DNA of 64,000 nt from Semisulcospira habei (GCA_036245525.1 BTPG01000007.1:165254976-165318975); one strand, 5' to 3'. Positions 44,351 through 54,221 are shown, numbered from the stretch's first letter. Notes: generated by a model not told the origin, from the sequence alone. Numbers and translations: made by a program.

Positions 44351-44394
44351 GAAAACCTGAGATCACGCTCTGACCAAACCTAAACAGTCTTTCC

Positions 44395-44646
44395 TTAACC
44401 CATTTAGCCCCAAGTCCCTACAGCAGGACATGGATTGACCATGATAATTCAAGGGTAGTGCCAGATGAGCTTGGTGCCTGAAGGCGCCAAGCTCATCTGG
44501 CACTACCCTTGAATTATTTCGGGCGCCAAGCTCATCTGGCACTACCCTTGAATTATCATGGTCAATCCATCTCCTGCAACTGTACATAGTTTTTAGGCAA
44601 CACCTCCAAAATTTGAGAAATGGGACCTTGGGGCTAAAAGGGTTAA
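44395..44646 (-). mobile_element. type-A MITE with three hairpin arms
   Basis: TTAACCCATTTAGCCCC to GGGGCTAAAAGGGTTAA. The right arm GGCGCCAAGCTCATCTGG, continuing CACTACCCTTGAATTAT, occurs twice (44483-44517 and 44522-44556) separated by TTCG. Arms carry GATGAGC/GCTCATC in place of GATTAGC/GCTAATC. Confidence 0.9.
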
Positions 44647-44875
44647 ATTGTCAGGTACAAGAATGCATATGAAAACCATCTGTTTCTTCTCAGAAGATTT
44701 GCTAACCCAGACATTTTAAGAGTATTGTGTGCTTATCTTGGCAGCTCTAAAGTTGCCAGCCTCCAACAGTCATGCCTTTTCTCTCAATATGCAGTGAACT
44801 TCAGCATTAGTGGAGTAATTTACAATATACATGTAATAGACCGAGGAGCAGATGAAATGCAACATCATTCTGGAC

Positions 44876-44969
44876 TTGACCATTTCGCTCCACGGGCACA
44901 TTTCACAAATATTGGAAGTGTTACCTAACGACTATGTACCACTTGCAGGAGGTGGCTAAAAGGGTTAAT
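44876..44969 (+). mobile_element. hairpin-less deletion derivative of a type-A MITE
   Basis: TTGACCATTTCGCTCC at the left, the type-A flank ACGACTATGTACCACTTGCA, then GGAGGTGG directly followed by CTAAAAGGGTTAA. The whole palindrome is missing. Confidence 0.8.
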
Positions 44970-44994
44970 GATGTTGCATCATTCTGGTCCGGAT

Positions 44995-45180
44995 GATGTT
45001 GCATTTCTTTTGATAGTCAGTATAGGGCACAAGAAAGCTAACATCTTTCCAGTCATGAAGTGTTTCTGATGACCCCCATGATGTTGCATTTCTTTTGATA
45101 GTCGGTATAGGGCACAAGAAAGCTAACATCATTCCAGTCATGAAGTGTTTCCGATGACCCCCATGATGTTGCATTTCTTT
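44995..45180. repeat. 85-bp tandem duplication
   Basis: Copies at 44995 and 45080 begin GATGTTGCATTTCTTTTGAT and are nearly identical; a third partial starts at 45165. Confidence 0.92.
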
Positions 45181-45322
45181 TACTCGTCCTTTGAAAGTCA
45201 TAGGTCAGAGGTGTTGTTTTTGTTCATCAACAACAAAGCATAAACGGCGATTCTGGTTCTAACAGCTTGTAACAACGGGTCAGCAAGGGCCATAGATTCT
45301 CATAAACCCGTGGCCCTGGGCT

Positions 45323-45432
45323 CAGTTGCATGAGTGAGCATAGTCCTGCACCAGCCACTAAGCAAGGCGCTCCGCTATAGCGGAGTGCCTTGCTTAGTGG
45401 CTGGTGCAGGACTACGCTCACTCATGCAACTG
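45323..45432. repeat. 110-bp palindrome, TGCATGAGTGAGC family
   Basis: CAGTTGCATGAGTGAGCATA and CGCTCACTCATGCAACTG; arms about 50 bp, centre CTCCGCTATAGCGGAG. A relative is at 48008. Confidence 0.88.
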
Positions 45433-45504
45433 GCCCCTGGGGTTCATGCGACTCAGTGTCTCTTGGAATGGAAGGGAAAAGATGAGAGAGTCAGTGGTAC
45501 TTAC

Positions 45505-45604
45505 TGTCATCTGTTTGAGGAGCGGAGAGTATTGCACTGTGTTTTTTCTTCACCTCGTCGACATTGGCCGCTATTTTGTCTATCATCTCTCTGATCTCGT
45601 CAAC
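45505..45604 (-). CDS. STX1: syntaxin-1 exon: Ha helix
   Basis: 100 nt, 33 codons plus one base. Reads [20 protein letters not shown] then [13 protein letters not shown], the Ha helix of the Habc bundle and the following loop. The acceptor is TTCACAG, the donor GTAAGT. The preceding exon ends EFFEQ in phase 0. Confidence 0.95.
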
Positions 45605-45694
45605 CTGTGAAGACAAAAACCATAATTTGGGGTGATAATGTAAGAACCAAGTACAACCCCTTTGCTGCTAAGAAAATTTGAGCATGATCCATCT

Positions 45695-45760
45695 GCAAGA
45701 GCGACAGATCCTCATAAGCCCCCGCAGTTGTGACGGTTGATGAGGGTCAGTGCGTCTTGC
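45695..45760. repeat. CATGAG-family hairpin, diverged
   Basis: GCAAGAGCGACAGATCCTCA and GTCAGTGCGTCTTGC. Confidence 0.5.
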
Positions 45761-45815
45761 CGACACTGCTTCCCATCCACGTTTCTTTGATGGCTGGTGG
45801 TCAGGGCAGTTCAAT

Positions 45816-46035
45816 TTAACCCATATATTTTTTTTTAAATCCGGAAATCCGGCTGTAGCCGTAAAAGTCACGCATGTAGTACTTACAGATAAGGATATAG
45901 ACCAATGGCTTTCGTTCAAGGGTGGTGCCAGAATAGCTTGGCGCCTAGAGGCGCCAAGCTATTCTGGCACTACCCTTGAACTATCTGAGTCAAACTTATT
46001 TCACATACTGGTGTATTCCGAATGATAAGGGTTAA
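45816..46035 (-). mobile_element. MITE, end type B (reverse), with foreign left part
   Basis: TTAACCCATAT at the left then TTTTTTTTTAAATCCGGAAA, which matches the element at 49617. The hairpin GGCGCCTAGAGGCGCC and right end CGAATGATAAGGGTTAA are normal. Confidence 0.8.
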
Positions 46036-46217
46036 AGATGTTGGGAACCGCTAATCCTTTAACCCCTCTGCTGCAAACTACAATGATGCTGGACAAAAGG
46101 AATACTTGTGAAGGTTGAATGTTGCAAACTCAAAGACTTTTCTTCTTCTGCTCTGCACCATAGAACTAGAAGTCGTCCCCTCTTGCGCACAAGGGGCAGT
46201 ACGAACCTTTGTTAGTG

Positions 46218-46430
46218 TTATCTCATTCAGCCCCGACACACCACAGCAAGACATGGATCCAGCATGATAGTTCAAGGGTGGTGTCAGAATAGCTTGGCGC
46301 CCATAGGCGCCAAGCTATTCTGGCGCCACCCGTGAACTATCATGCTCGATCTGTCTCTAGAATTGTAGTATAGTCCGTCAGAGTGCAACTTCAAAATCTG
46401 GGGATTTCGGTCCTGGGGGTAGAATGTGCT
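46218..46430 (+). mobile_element. MITE, end type A2
   Basis: TTATCTCATTCAGCCCCGAC to TCCTGGGGGTAGAATGTG. Hairpin GTTCAAGGGTGGTGTCAGAA with GGCGCCCATAGGCGCC. Confidence 0.8.
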
Positions 46431-46509
46431 AGGTATGCCTACTCACACCAATTGTGAAAAGCAGAGCAGAAAGTCTTTAAAAAAATAGTACATTTCATGC
46501 TCGTGACAC

Positions 46510-46585
46510 GTTGACCATCAGAGTTCAAGGCTGGTGCTTAATGGCACCAAGCTATTCTGGCATCACTCTTAAACTATCATGACCA
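46510..46585. repeat. hairpin-core fragment, left arm shortened
   Basis: GAGTTCAAGGCTGGTGCTTA and CTATTCTGGCATCACTCTTA, 57 bp from the exon at 46642. Confidence 0.6.
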
Positions 46586-46641
46586 ATCCATTTCTTCTTG
46601 TGGCCTGCCAAGAACTGAATGGATAAATGAAAGGGACTCGC

Positions 46642-46722
46642 CTGTTCAAAGAATTCATCCATGAAACCGCTGCTGTCAACCGTGACAGCCACATCGTCGG
46701 CATCATCATCATCACTTTGTGC
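46642..46722 (-). CDS. STX1: syntaxin-1 exon: acidic N-terminal segment
   Basis: 81 nt, 27 codons, phase 0 at both ends. Reads AQSDDDDADDVAVTVDSSGF then MDEFFEQ, the acidic stretch between the N-peptide and the Ha helix. The acceptor is TGTTTCAG. The donor is CAG followed by GCGAGT, i.e. a GC-AG intron rather than GT-AG. The upstream exon should code the Munc18-binding N-peptide; not found in this window. Confidence 0.95.
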
Positions 46723-46992
46723 CTGAAACACAGGACGCAAAACATCATTTTTAATCATATCATTGCACAGTAGGAATTGCACCATTCCGTCTGCATGAGG
46801 CGAAGAGTCTCACTGCCCCTGCACATTCAGCAGAAGTAACACTACCTTGAAATTCTACCCTCGGACTGTCCATCAAACAAAGACCTCCATAACAAAATCA
46901 CCCCCCCCCCCCCCCCACCCCACCCATTTTTCTTTTCCCCGCAGGTGCCATGACATCAGATTTATATGTACAGATCCATGGAACTTTTGTTT

Positions 46993-47200
46993 TTAACTCT
47001 TTCAGCCCCGACACACCACAACAAGGCATGGATTGAGCATTATAGTTCAAGGGTGGTGCCAGAATAGCTTGGCACCTATAGGCGCCATGTTATTCTGGCA
47101 CCACCCTTGAACTATCATGCTCGATCTGTCTCTAGAATTGTAATACAGTCAGAACAACTTCAAAATGTTGGTATTTCGGTCGTGGGGTAGAATGAGTTCA
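46993..47200 (+). mobile_element. MITE, end type A2
   Basis: TTAACTCTTTCAGCCCCGAC to GTGGGGTAGAATGAGTTCA. Hairpin GTTCAAGGGTGGTGCCAGAA against GTTATTCTGGCACCACCC. Confidence 0.82.
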
Positions 47201-47945
47201 GAGTTTATCATTAAAAGCAAGCAAACAAATATTAACCAATTTGATGGAAGCTGCAATGTTGCTAGTATGCAATAGTAGGTTTGAAAAGAAGAAAACAAGA
47301 TGGCAATGGTTATATTTACAGGCAAGGCAGTATTTTTTTAAAAAATCAAATGACCCTGAATTTGCAATATAAGTAGTGTCCTTTGAACAAATAATGTTTA
47401 CACAAAGTGCATAATTTACAAAAATTAATACTAACTCAAATTGAACAAAAGTGTTGTAATCCATAAAAAAGCCATAAAACTTAAAGCAGACTTATTCAGT
47501 TTATTGATGAATGTAAAAAGTACTTAAAAACACCCAGTCATTAAACTTCTGATACTATATCACAGTACAGTCTAATTAAATAGCGTGTATTCACACGCAT
47601 AATTAGACTATGCTACAACGCAAGTCAGCTAAAACTTGGCGTACATCCAAACTGATTAAATCCCGGACTGAGTTGTTTTCCGGACTGAGTTGTTTTCTTA
47701 AAGACTTGAGATAAACAAATTGACAAATTAAATAGTTAGCAAAACACAACTAAAAAGGTACCCAATCAGATGATAGATCCAACAATTTCTACGTCACTAA
47801 AGAAAAAGGAGCTTATAGAAAGCCAAGATGGAGTACACAATGGAGTTCGTTGGGGTTGAGACAGTATCAGAGAACAGAACTTTCTACTAGCAAAACGAAG
47901 TCAAGGCAAAAAAAAAAAAAAAAACTCAAAAGCTAGGCTTGAAAT
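47201..47945. other. AT-rich intronic stretch
   Basis: A small hairpin AGTCTAATTAA...TTAGACT (47572-47616) and a 19-bp direct repeat CCGGACTGAGTTGTTTTC (47663-47700). No exon. Confidence 0.45.
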
Positions 47946-48006
47946 GTGTACTGGTCTGACATTTTGGACCTATGGTCACAGACCATAAGGTCCAAAATCA
48001 CAAACT
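47946..48006. repeat. GTGCTGG-family hairpin, diverged
   Basis: TGTACTGGTCTGACATTTTG and AGGTCCAAAATCACAAAC. Confidence 0.55.
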
Positions 48007-48007
48007 A

Positions 48008-48122
48008 GGGCCAGCTGCATGAGTGAGTTTAGTCCTGTGCCAGACGCTAAGCAAGGTGCTCCGCTATAGCGGAGCACCTTGCTTAGTGGCTGGCGCAGGA
48101 CTAAGCTCAGTCATGCACCTGC
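48008..48122. repeat. 115-bp palindrome, TGCATGAGTGAG family
   Basis: GGCCAGCTGCATGAGTGAGT and CTCAGTCATGCACCTGCC; centre GGTGCTCCGCTATAGCGGAG. GGTGCTCC/GGAGCACC here against GGCGCTCC/GGAGTGCC at 45323. Confidence 0.85.
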
Positions 48123-48659
48123 CCCCAGCACACTATGCCTGCAACACTTTCACTTCCATAGCCAAAAGTCGAACATTTTACAACTGTCTGCTGAATATGA
48201 CCACAAGCTGCAAAAAGACAGATCGACAACTGACAGCTCAAGGGTAATATGCCTGGCTGGCTTGTCACCTTCAAGCAAAGCAAGCACTAACCATCAGCTA
48301 TCCTGGTCAACCTATCTATCTGTTGACGCTGGAAGTGAAAGAGACAAAAAGAGCTCTACAAAGAAGCCAGCAACAGATTTTGTGTGCCTTTCCCACTGTG
48401 TTGAAACAATGATATAAATTTAGAATAGCAATCCAAAATTTAAACATACTGAATAAAAAAAAAAATATAAAAAAAACGATTTCAATGTGAGTGCATCTCT
48501 TCTTTTTTCTTTTTTCTTTTTTTTTTTGGGGGGGGGGGGGGTGGGTGGGTGGGTGGGGTGTCAGCGTCTTTCAGATAAAACACTAAAGTCTACTTGAATT
48601 GTGCCACTGACCAAAGACGTTAATAAATCAGACCTAGGTGAAAATTGCACATTTCAACC

Positions 48660-48748
48660 AAAACAGTGGATTAAAAGCCTGGACAAACATGCGATATGGG
48701 ACGAACATGTGATGTCGCGTGTTTGTCAGGCTTTCAATCCACTGTTTA
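48660..48748. repeat. single hairpin AAACAGTGGATT
   Basis: AAACAGTGGATTAAAAGCCT and AGGCTTTCAATCCACTGTTT with CAAACATGCGA/TCGCGTGTTTG inside. Confidence 0.7.
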
Positions 48749-49050
48749 CAGAAATCGTCCATTCACAGCTGTCAGGGAGTCGAAGCAGGAAAACAAAGCT
48801 GGGCAGCTGAGACAAAACATGTTGAACACTATTTACATGTATGGACATCATCACCATCATCAACTGTTACAATCATCATCCTTGTCCGCCAGATAAACTG
48901 TATTTGTGTACAATCTCTATTAGGTCATGAAAAGGATATTTAAGCTTTTTAGGGGTGTACCATGTAAACTCATGATTAACCCTATCAGTGAGACAGACCA
49001 TGTATGTTATTTTGCAAAAAATACAGGACTGTGTGGCTGTGTAAACATGT

Positions 49051-49267
49051 TTCACCCTTTTAGCCCCAAGGTCCCATTTCTCAAAATTTTGGAGGTGTTT
49101 CCTAATGACTATGTACCAGTTGCAGGAGATGGATCGACCATGATGATTCAAGGTTAGTGCCAGATTAGCTTGGCGCCTTCAGGCGCCAAGCTAATCTGGC
49201 ACTACCCTTGAATCATCATGATCGATCCATCTCCTGCTGTAGGGGGACTCAGGCTTAAATGGGTTAA
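49051..49267 (+). mobile_element. type-A MITE
   Basis: TTCACCCTTTTAGCCCC to AGGCTTAAATGGGTTAA. The stem includes GATGATTCAA/TTGAATCATC (mirrored change from GATAATTC) and centre GGCGCCTTCAGGCGCC. Confidence 0.88.
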
Positions 49268-49269
49268 CT

Positions 49270-49452
49270 CTTTCACTACAAAAAAGTGACTGGGATCCAA
49301 CTGAAAGAGGCATAGATCCTCATGAACCCCCGCATCTGCCTCTTGCTGATGTCACTTTGCGTCCATGTTCCTAGGACAGTTGGGCTCCTTGACGCTGGAT
49401 CGATGAAAATTTCAAAAACAAAATCTTTGACTGCTAGCAGTGGAGGGATTAA
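49270..49452 (+). mobile_element. element carrying half a CATGAG hairpin
   Basis: CTCTTTCACTAC at the left and GCAGTGGAGGGATTAA at the right enclose GAAAGAGGCATAGATCCTCA and CTGCCTCTTGC. Same layout as 51313. Confidence 0.6.
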
Positions 49453-49455
49453 AGT

Positions 49456-49520
49456 ATGCTGTTCTGTGATTTAGGACATTACATCTGTAAGACTCGTGGT
49501 CAAGAATCACTGACGAGCAC
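49456..49520. repeat. GTGCTGG-family hairpin, diverged
   Basis: ATGCTGTTCTGTGATTTAGG and GAATCACTGACGAGCAC. Confidence 0.5.
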
Positions 49521-49616
49521 AAGAACAGTCAATCCTGTTTCATCAAAAAATATCAGAACTGTGAACAAGTGAACAGAAAGAGTCTAAAAACTGGTCTGCC
49601 TTTACAGTCTATTACA

Positions 49617-49744
49617 TGGGTGGGACCCAAAAAAAGTTGAATTCTGAAACGAGGGTCTTGGGGTACTTTTTAAGTGAATTTTTTTTTTATTTTTTTTTTT
49701 TTAAATCCGGAAATCCGGCTGCAGCCGGAAAAGTCCCACCCATG
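49617..49744. mobile_element. small MITE with ATGGGTGGGAC terminal repeats
   Basis: CATGGGTGGGAC at the left and GTCCCACCCATG at the right; inside, a T-rich run and AATCCGGCTGCAGCCGG. The interior recurs at 45826-45880. Confidence 0.7.
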
Positions 49745-49836
49745 CTATTAGTATTAAGCACAGAGCCAGAATCTGGTCCACCTTTACCACACTAGAAACT
49801 GGTCCATATTTACAGGGAACTTTGCAGGAATGACTG

Positions 49837-50050
49837 TTAACCCATTTAGCCCCGAGTCCCAACAGCAGGAGATAGACTGACCATGTTAATTCAAGGGTAG
49901 TGCCAGATTAGTTTGGCACCTGAAGGCGCCAAGCTAATCTGGCACTACCCTTGAATTATCATGGTCAATCCATCTCCTGCATCTGGTACATAGTCATTAG
50001 GCAACACCTCCAACTTTTGAAAAATGGAACCTTGGGGCTAAAGGGGTTAA
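49837..50050 (-). mobile_element. type-A MITE
   Basis: TTAACCCATTTAGCCCC to GGGGCTAAAGGGGTTAA, 214 bp; hairpin with GTTTGGCACCTGAAGGCGCC centre (one mismatch). Confidence 0.88.
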
Positions 50051-50406
50051 GTTTAGGACCATCGTATCAGATCAATCTTTATTGCCACCTAGGCAGGTTT
50101 CCCTGTGAAGTACAAAACCAGAAACTGGTTCACTTTTACAGCCACCCTAGCAGATTTGACTGTTTACGACAGAACAACAAAAAAAATTGGTCCATTTTTA
50201 CAGCCACATTAGCAGGTCTGCATCAAGTCAATAACACATTTTCATTGACAGTAATGAACAGAACCAGAATCTGGCCCCCTTTATGGCCACATATATGCAG
50301 GTTTCTGACTGTAAAAAAACAATAAACATGGAGGCCTTGGCAGTTTTGAAATGAAACAATCAATGAAGCAAAAGTAACCAAAACAAATAAAAAAAACAGT
50401 TCTAAA

Positions 50407-50497
50407 TTAACCCTTTGGCTTTAGGTGCAGTTTTTGTCAAAGGTGATTCCTGCAGGAATCACCTTGACAAAACTAGCTGCCAACAGCTAAAGAGTAA
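50407..50497. mobile_element. palindrome, CCCTTTGGCT family
   Basis: TTAACCCTTTGGCTTTAGGT to GCCAACAGCTAAAGAGTAA; core AGGTGATTCCTGCAGGAATC. Confidence 0.75.
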
Positions 50498-51007
50498 AAA
50501 AATGTCTTGGGCTGCAATTTTGACAAAAATCACAGACCAGCAAACTAACAAAATAAAAAAAATAATGGTACTAAGGCCCAGAGCCCCGCTCTACAGGTAC
50601 ACGATTTTCACAGCTACCTCAACCTGGACAGAGGCACTTGCCTGGTTTTCCCTGGATTGAAAGCTAAACTACTACCTGCCCAGAGCCCATTTGGTAGTTT
50701 TGTACATTTGTGCATGCAGTCTTTTTACACCATGCTCTCTTACATTCAATATAAAAAAAGTATGGTGTACAAAATGTGGGTGCTTTCACACCCAAATGTT
50801 TTTACACCAAACCGTTTTACAGCTAAATCTTTCACACACATTACATTTTGAGGTATTTTTACACCAAGAACCTCTTGGACTGAATGAAACCAAAAAGACT
50901 GTCCCAAAATCGCTTTTGAGTCCTTATGTTTGCATGGCATTTTCAGTTCAGTACCTAGAAAAGGAAATAATTGCAACAAAACTGAGTGGGAACATCCCTG
51001 AAAATAA

Positions 51008-51162
<155 letters not shown>

Positions 51163-51312
51163 ATCTTAGGGTTCTAGACTGGAAGGTCTGCAGTCACAGA
51201 TCTCACATTACAGTCAAATCTGCCATGAGGCCACCTGTCCAAAGCAGGCATCTGTCAAAAGTGACCTTAATGTTGTAAATTCAACTATCTTTTTCTCTGC
51301 ATTTTTTGGCTG

Positions 51313-51487
51313 TTAACCCCTTCACTGCCAAGATAAGCTGAACATGATGCAACTACAAAAACATAGATCCTCATGAGCCCGTTGACACCACTTTGTATCC
51401 ATATTCCTCAGATGGCTTGGGCTTTAGGAGACGAATGAACACGGACTTCAGAAACAAGACCTGCCGTTACTGGCAGTGAAAGGGTTC
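51313..51487 (+). mobile_element. TTAA element with CATGAG half-hairpin
   Basis: TTAACCCCTTCACTGCCA and TGGCAGTGAAAGGGTT are 16-bp terminal repeats. Inside: AACATAGATCCTCATGAGCC with the other arm missing. Confidence 0.75.
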
Positions 51488-51490
51488 TGT

Positions 51491-51692
51491 TTAACCCCTT
51501 TTGCCCCGGGACCTTGCAGCAGGAGATGGATTGATCATCATAATTCAAGGGTAGTGCCAGATGAGCTTGGCGCCTTCATCTGGCACAACCCTTGAATTAT
51601 CATGACCAATCCATCTCCTACAACTGGTACACGGTCGTTAGACCACGCCTCCAAAAGTGTGGAAACTGTGGCCGTGGGGTTAAGAGGGTTAA
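51491..51692 (-). mobile_element. type-A MITE, short-hairpin subtype
   Basis: TTAACCCCTTTTGCCCC to TGGGGTTAAGAGGGTTAA. Shortened stem GCCAGATGAGCTTGGCGCCT followed by TCATCTGGC, as at 23000. Confidence 0.85.
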
Positions 51693-51743
51693 GACAACAG
51701 CTTCTAGTTCTTTTTGGTGGCTGTAGCTGACAAAATTACAACC

Positions 51744-51812
51744 GTGTGTTGGTCTGTGACTCTGTTTCTCATGGCTTGTTAGCTGTAAGGTCCCCAATCA
51801 CAGACCAGCACA
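51744..51812. repeat. GTGCTGG-family hairpin
   Basis: GTGTGTTGGTCTGTGACTCT and CCCAATCACAGACCAGCACA. Confidence 0.65.
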
Positions 51813-51940
51813 CATTTTCCTCTCCTTGTTGTCATTGGTTATGCTGCTATATTAGCTGCTAGATGTCAACAGTAACTTGGTCATCCAGTACCCTTTGCGG
51901 GAGAACTCCTCAGACAGACCTATTCTGGGACTACACCACA

Positions 51941-51996
51941 AGTACACTTATATTCAAATGAGATGCTAAGCATCTCATTTGAATGTGTACTTGTAG
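51941..51996. repeat. hairpin AGTACACTTATATTCAAA
   Basis: AGTACACTTATATTCAAATG and CATTTGAATGTGTACTTGT with centre GAGATGCTAAGCATCTC; a further AAGTGTACTTGTGACGCACT follows (52012-52031). Confidence 0.75.
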
Positions 51997-52241
51997 CGTA
52001 CTCCCAGAATATAAGTGTACTTGTGACGCACTCCCATGATTATATTTATAGGCATTTTATCTGAACAGAAGTGTACTTGTGGTATGCTCCCAAAGTGGGT
52101 CTATCTGGGAAATACTCCTGCAAATGATACAGGATGTTACTTGTTAGGCTGCTATTTAAACATGCTCTGGTTGGAATGTAAAAACGCATGGTGTAAAAAT
52201 GCTGAAAAACCGCTGAACTGTACACTTTGAGCAATACTTAC

Positions 52242-52286
52242 CTCGCCGAGTTCAGTATATTTATCACTTGCAGCCTGAGCGTTAAA
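52242..52286 (-). CDS. candidate 45-nt cassette exon
   Basis: Reads FNAQAASDKYTELGE, with an acceptor TTTGTTTTGTCAG and a strong donor GTAAGT. It is a multiple of three and phase 0, so it could be spliced before the AQSDDDD exon without shifting frame. I do not recognise it as a standard syntaxin segment; it could be an alternative syntaxin exon, an exon of another gene, or a chance match. Confidence 0.4.
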
Positions 52287-52656
52287 CTGACAAAACAAAC
52301 ATGTAATGTTTATGAAATGGACGAAGTTCTAAATCTAACTCATCCTTTTAAAGTACAGACTATTCAAAATTCTGAACTCCTGTTTCTGTGCATCTGTGCG
52401 TCTATGACACACTAACATTTAAATTCATGAATTAAAAATGTAACAAAAGGGGAGGCACGTGCACAAAAATTCAGCGTAGCTGCGTCGGAGATGCACTATT
52501 CTTGTGCCAACGTGAGTACACAGAGCTGCTCTATTTTGAATGATGAGCTGGTTCCTACAGTTGCCCTGTGTACCCTCTAAAATTGACACCTGGAGGTCTA
52601 ATGACCCTTCAAGCTGCTGTGAAAACAGGAGCCCTGACCTTTATCATGCAGCAGTG

Positions 52657-52736
52657 TTAACTCATTCGTGGCAAGCCGCATCCGGATGCGCGGCTTAGGC
52701 CGCGCATCCGGATGCGGCTGGTCGCGAATGAGTTAA
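52657..52736. mobile_element. TTAA-bounded palindrome, CATTCG family
   Basis: TTAACTCATTCGTGGC to GGTCGCGAATGAGTTAA; CCGGATGCGCGGCTTAGGCC at the centre; nearly perfect. Confidence 0.85.
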
Positions 52737-53413
52737 GAGAGCAAGCCATATGAACCCTTCATTTTGTAAGATAAAGGACCTACTGCCCAGAGCATTCTGG
52801 AGTCCAGATAAAAGGAAGGTGGACAGACCATGGCTGGGCAGAAATCACACAAGGCCTATGCACTTGCAAATTAGACATGAGAAATGAAGAGACAGCATTT
52901 TCAGGAACAGAGCCATGGGTACCACTAAACTGATTGCATTCGGAGCAGAGGTATGGACAATTGAACGAAAATGAAAGATCCATAATATTAAATCAGAGAA
53001 TGTTGGTAAGTAATCATAATTAAATCAGAGAATGTTGGTAAGTAACCAGATGTAACTCCGCAAAGGCTTCTGTGGGACAGTGAGCACACACATGCAAGCA
53101 GCTAGCCGCGCGCACGCACACACATCAGTGGGCGCACACACAAACACCAACACACACATTGTGAGTGCATTGTAAATGTAACCCCCCCCCACACACACAC
53201 ACACACCCTCTTCCTCTACTTTCTCCCTTCGTCCGCACCAACCAACACAGTATATTAAAGCATTATGGCCAGTGGACTGAATGCGCTTCTAGTTCCGGTA
53301 AACAAGCATTCCTTGGACCAGCGTACATCTCTGCGGGCCCTGCGAACAGTAAAGTTTTGTGGAGCATCGTCGACCCGCGCTGGGTCCAATTTTGAAGAAA
53401 TCGGCAGCACTAG

Positions 53414-53544
53414 AGACGTCGACCTTGCGAGTGGGCTCTTTGGGCTGACGCTCTGCTACAATCGGCCCGCGCACGACCGTGTGCGGGTTGATTGCAGCAG
53501 ACATCAGCCAAAGGACATTTTGCCCACTCGCACGGTCGACTTGC
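53414..53544. repeat. 131-bp imperfect palindrome
   Basis: GTCGACCTTGCGAGTGGGC and GCCCACTCGCACGGTCGAC at the ends, TTTGGGCTGACG/CATCAGCCAAAG inside, and CCGCGCACGACCGTGTGCGG at the centre. Single copy here. Confidence 0.75.
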
Positions 53545-53686
53545 TGCCGACTGCTTCTAAAAATGGGACCCCAATGGCATGTCAGGCCGGCTGTGTTTGA
53601 TCAAGATTCCGCAATGAATTATCGGCTCTTCTTGATTCAATGTCAGCCCATTTTCAGTCATCCGTCCAGCTAGCTGCCTTCCGCCT

Positions 53687-53754
53687 GCAAGAGGCGCAGA
53701 TTAAAATCTGTGAATCTGTCTCCTACAGGTGCTCATGAGAATGTTTGTCTCTTG
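53687..53754. repeat. CATGAG-family hairpin, rearranged
   Basis: GCAAGAGGCGCAGATTAAAA and CATGAGAATGTTTGTCTCTT. Confidence 0.5.
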
Positions 53755-54089
53755 CTGATAGAGATAGGCCTCTGCTGTTCTTAAGGATGCTTTTTTTTAT
53801 TTATTTATTTTTTTAGGGGGGGTGAGGGGTCCATTCAACCCCCGCCCCCCCCCCCTCCCCCCCCACACCTGCAAAAGATACTTTTACAGTCCTCCAGCGG
53901 CAAAGGAGAGTTTATCTATTTTCAACGGAGATCGGCTCCCATTTAACTGAGGGTGCGATTAAAGATTTGAGATACTACAAGGGCTGAATCGCTCCGGAAT
54001 TTATGTTCATTTCACTTCCACGGCAAATAACTCTCATATTTGTCACGCAATATGGTCTCAATAAGGCAATGCTGACAACAGATCGACCA

Positions 54090-54176
54090 CAACTGATAGT
54101 TCAGGGGTGGTGCATGGATAACTTGGCACCTTCCCAAGCTAATATGCCACTACCCTCTATCACTCATGGGCAATCT
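54090..54176. repeat. hairpin-core fragment, type D
   Basis: AACTGATAGTTCAGGGGTGG and GCCACTACCCTCTATCACTC; closely related to 55350. Confidence 0.55.
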
Positions 54177-54221
54177 TAAACGGAAAATCTATTCAGCTAA
54201 ACAGATATGCTGACCAGGGCA

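Larger units (their letters stand above)
2259..46722 (-). other. STX1: syntaxin-1 gene body (seven coding exons; 5' and 3' ends missing)
   Basis: Span of the syntaxin-1 exons found on the minus strand. Syntaxin-1 is the plasma-membrane Qa-SNARE that pairs with SNAP-25 and synaptobrevin to drive synaptic vesicle fusion and is clamped by Munc18. Exon order, phases and splice sites are mutually consistent: phase 0 at 46642, 1 at 45505, 1 at 42107, 0 at 10841, 1 at 8504 and 0 at 6120. The exon holding the start codon was not found between 46723 and 64000, and the exons for the rest of the SNARE motif and the C-terminal membrane anchor were not found below 2259, so both probably lie outside. Intron lengths from 5' to 3' are about 1.0, 3.3, 31.2, 2.2, 2.3 and 3.7 kb. 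All larger mobile elements below 42 kb are intronic. Confidence 0.9.

Noticed and set aside
44960..45201. CRISPR-like or satellite array
   Set aside because: Only two full units and a partial with no spacers; a simple tandem duplication in a eukaryotic intron.
45227..45594. Two similar proteins coded on opposite strands
   Set aside because: They arise because a 110-bp palindrome is read from either side; no gene evidence.
53165..53673. Coding region on plus strand
   Set aside because: Frames overlap a large palindrome and a C-rich or CA-rich lead; no known domain.
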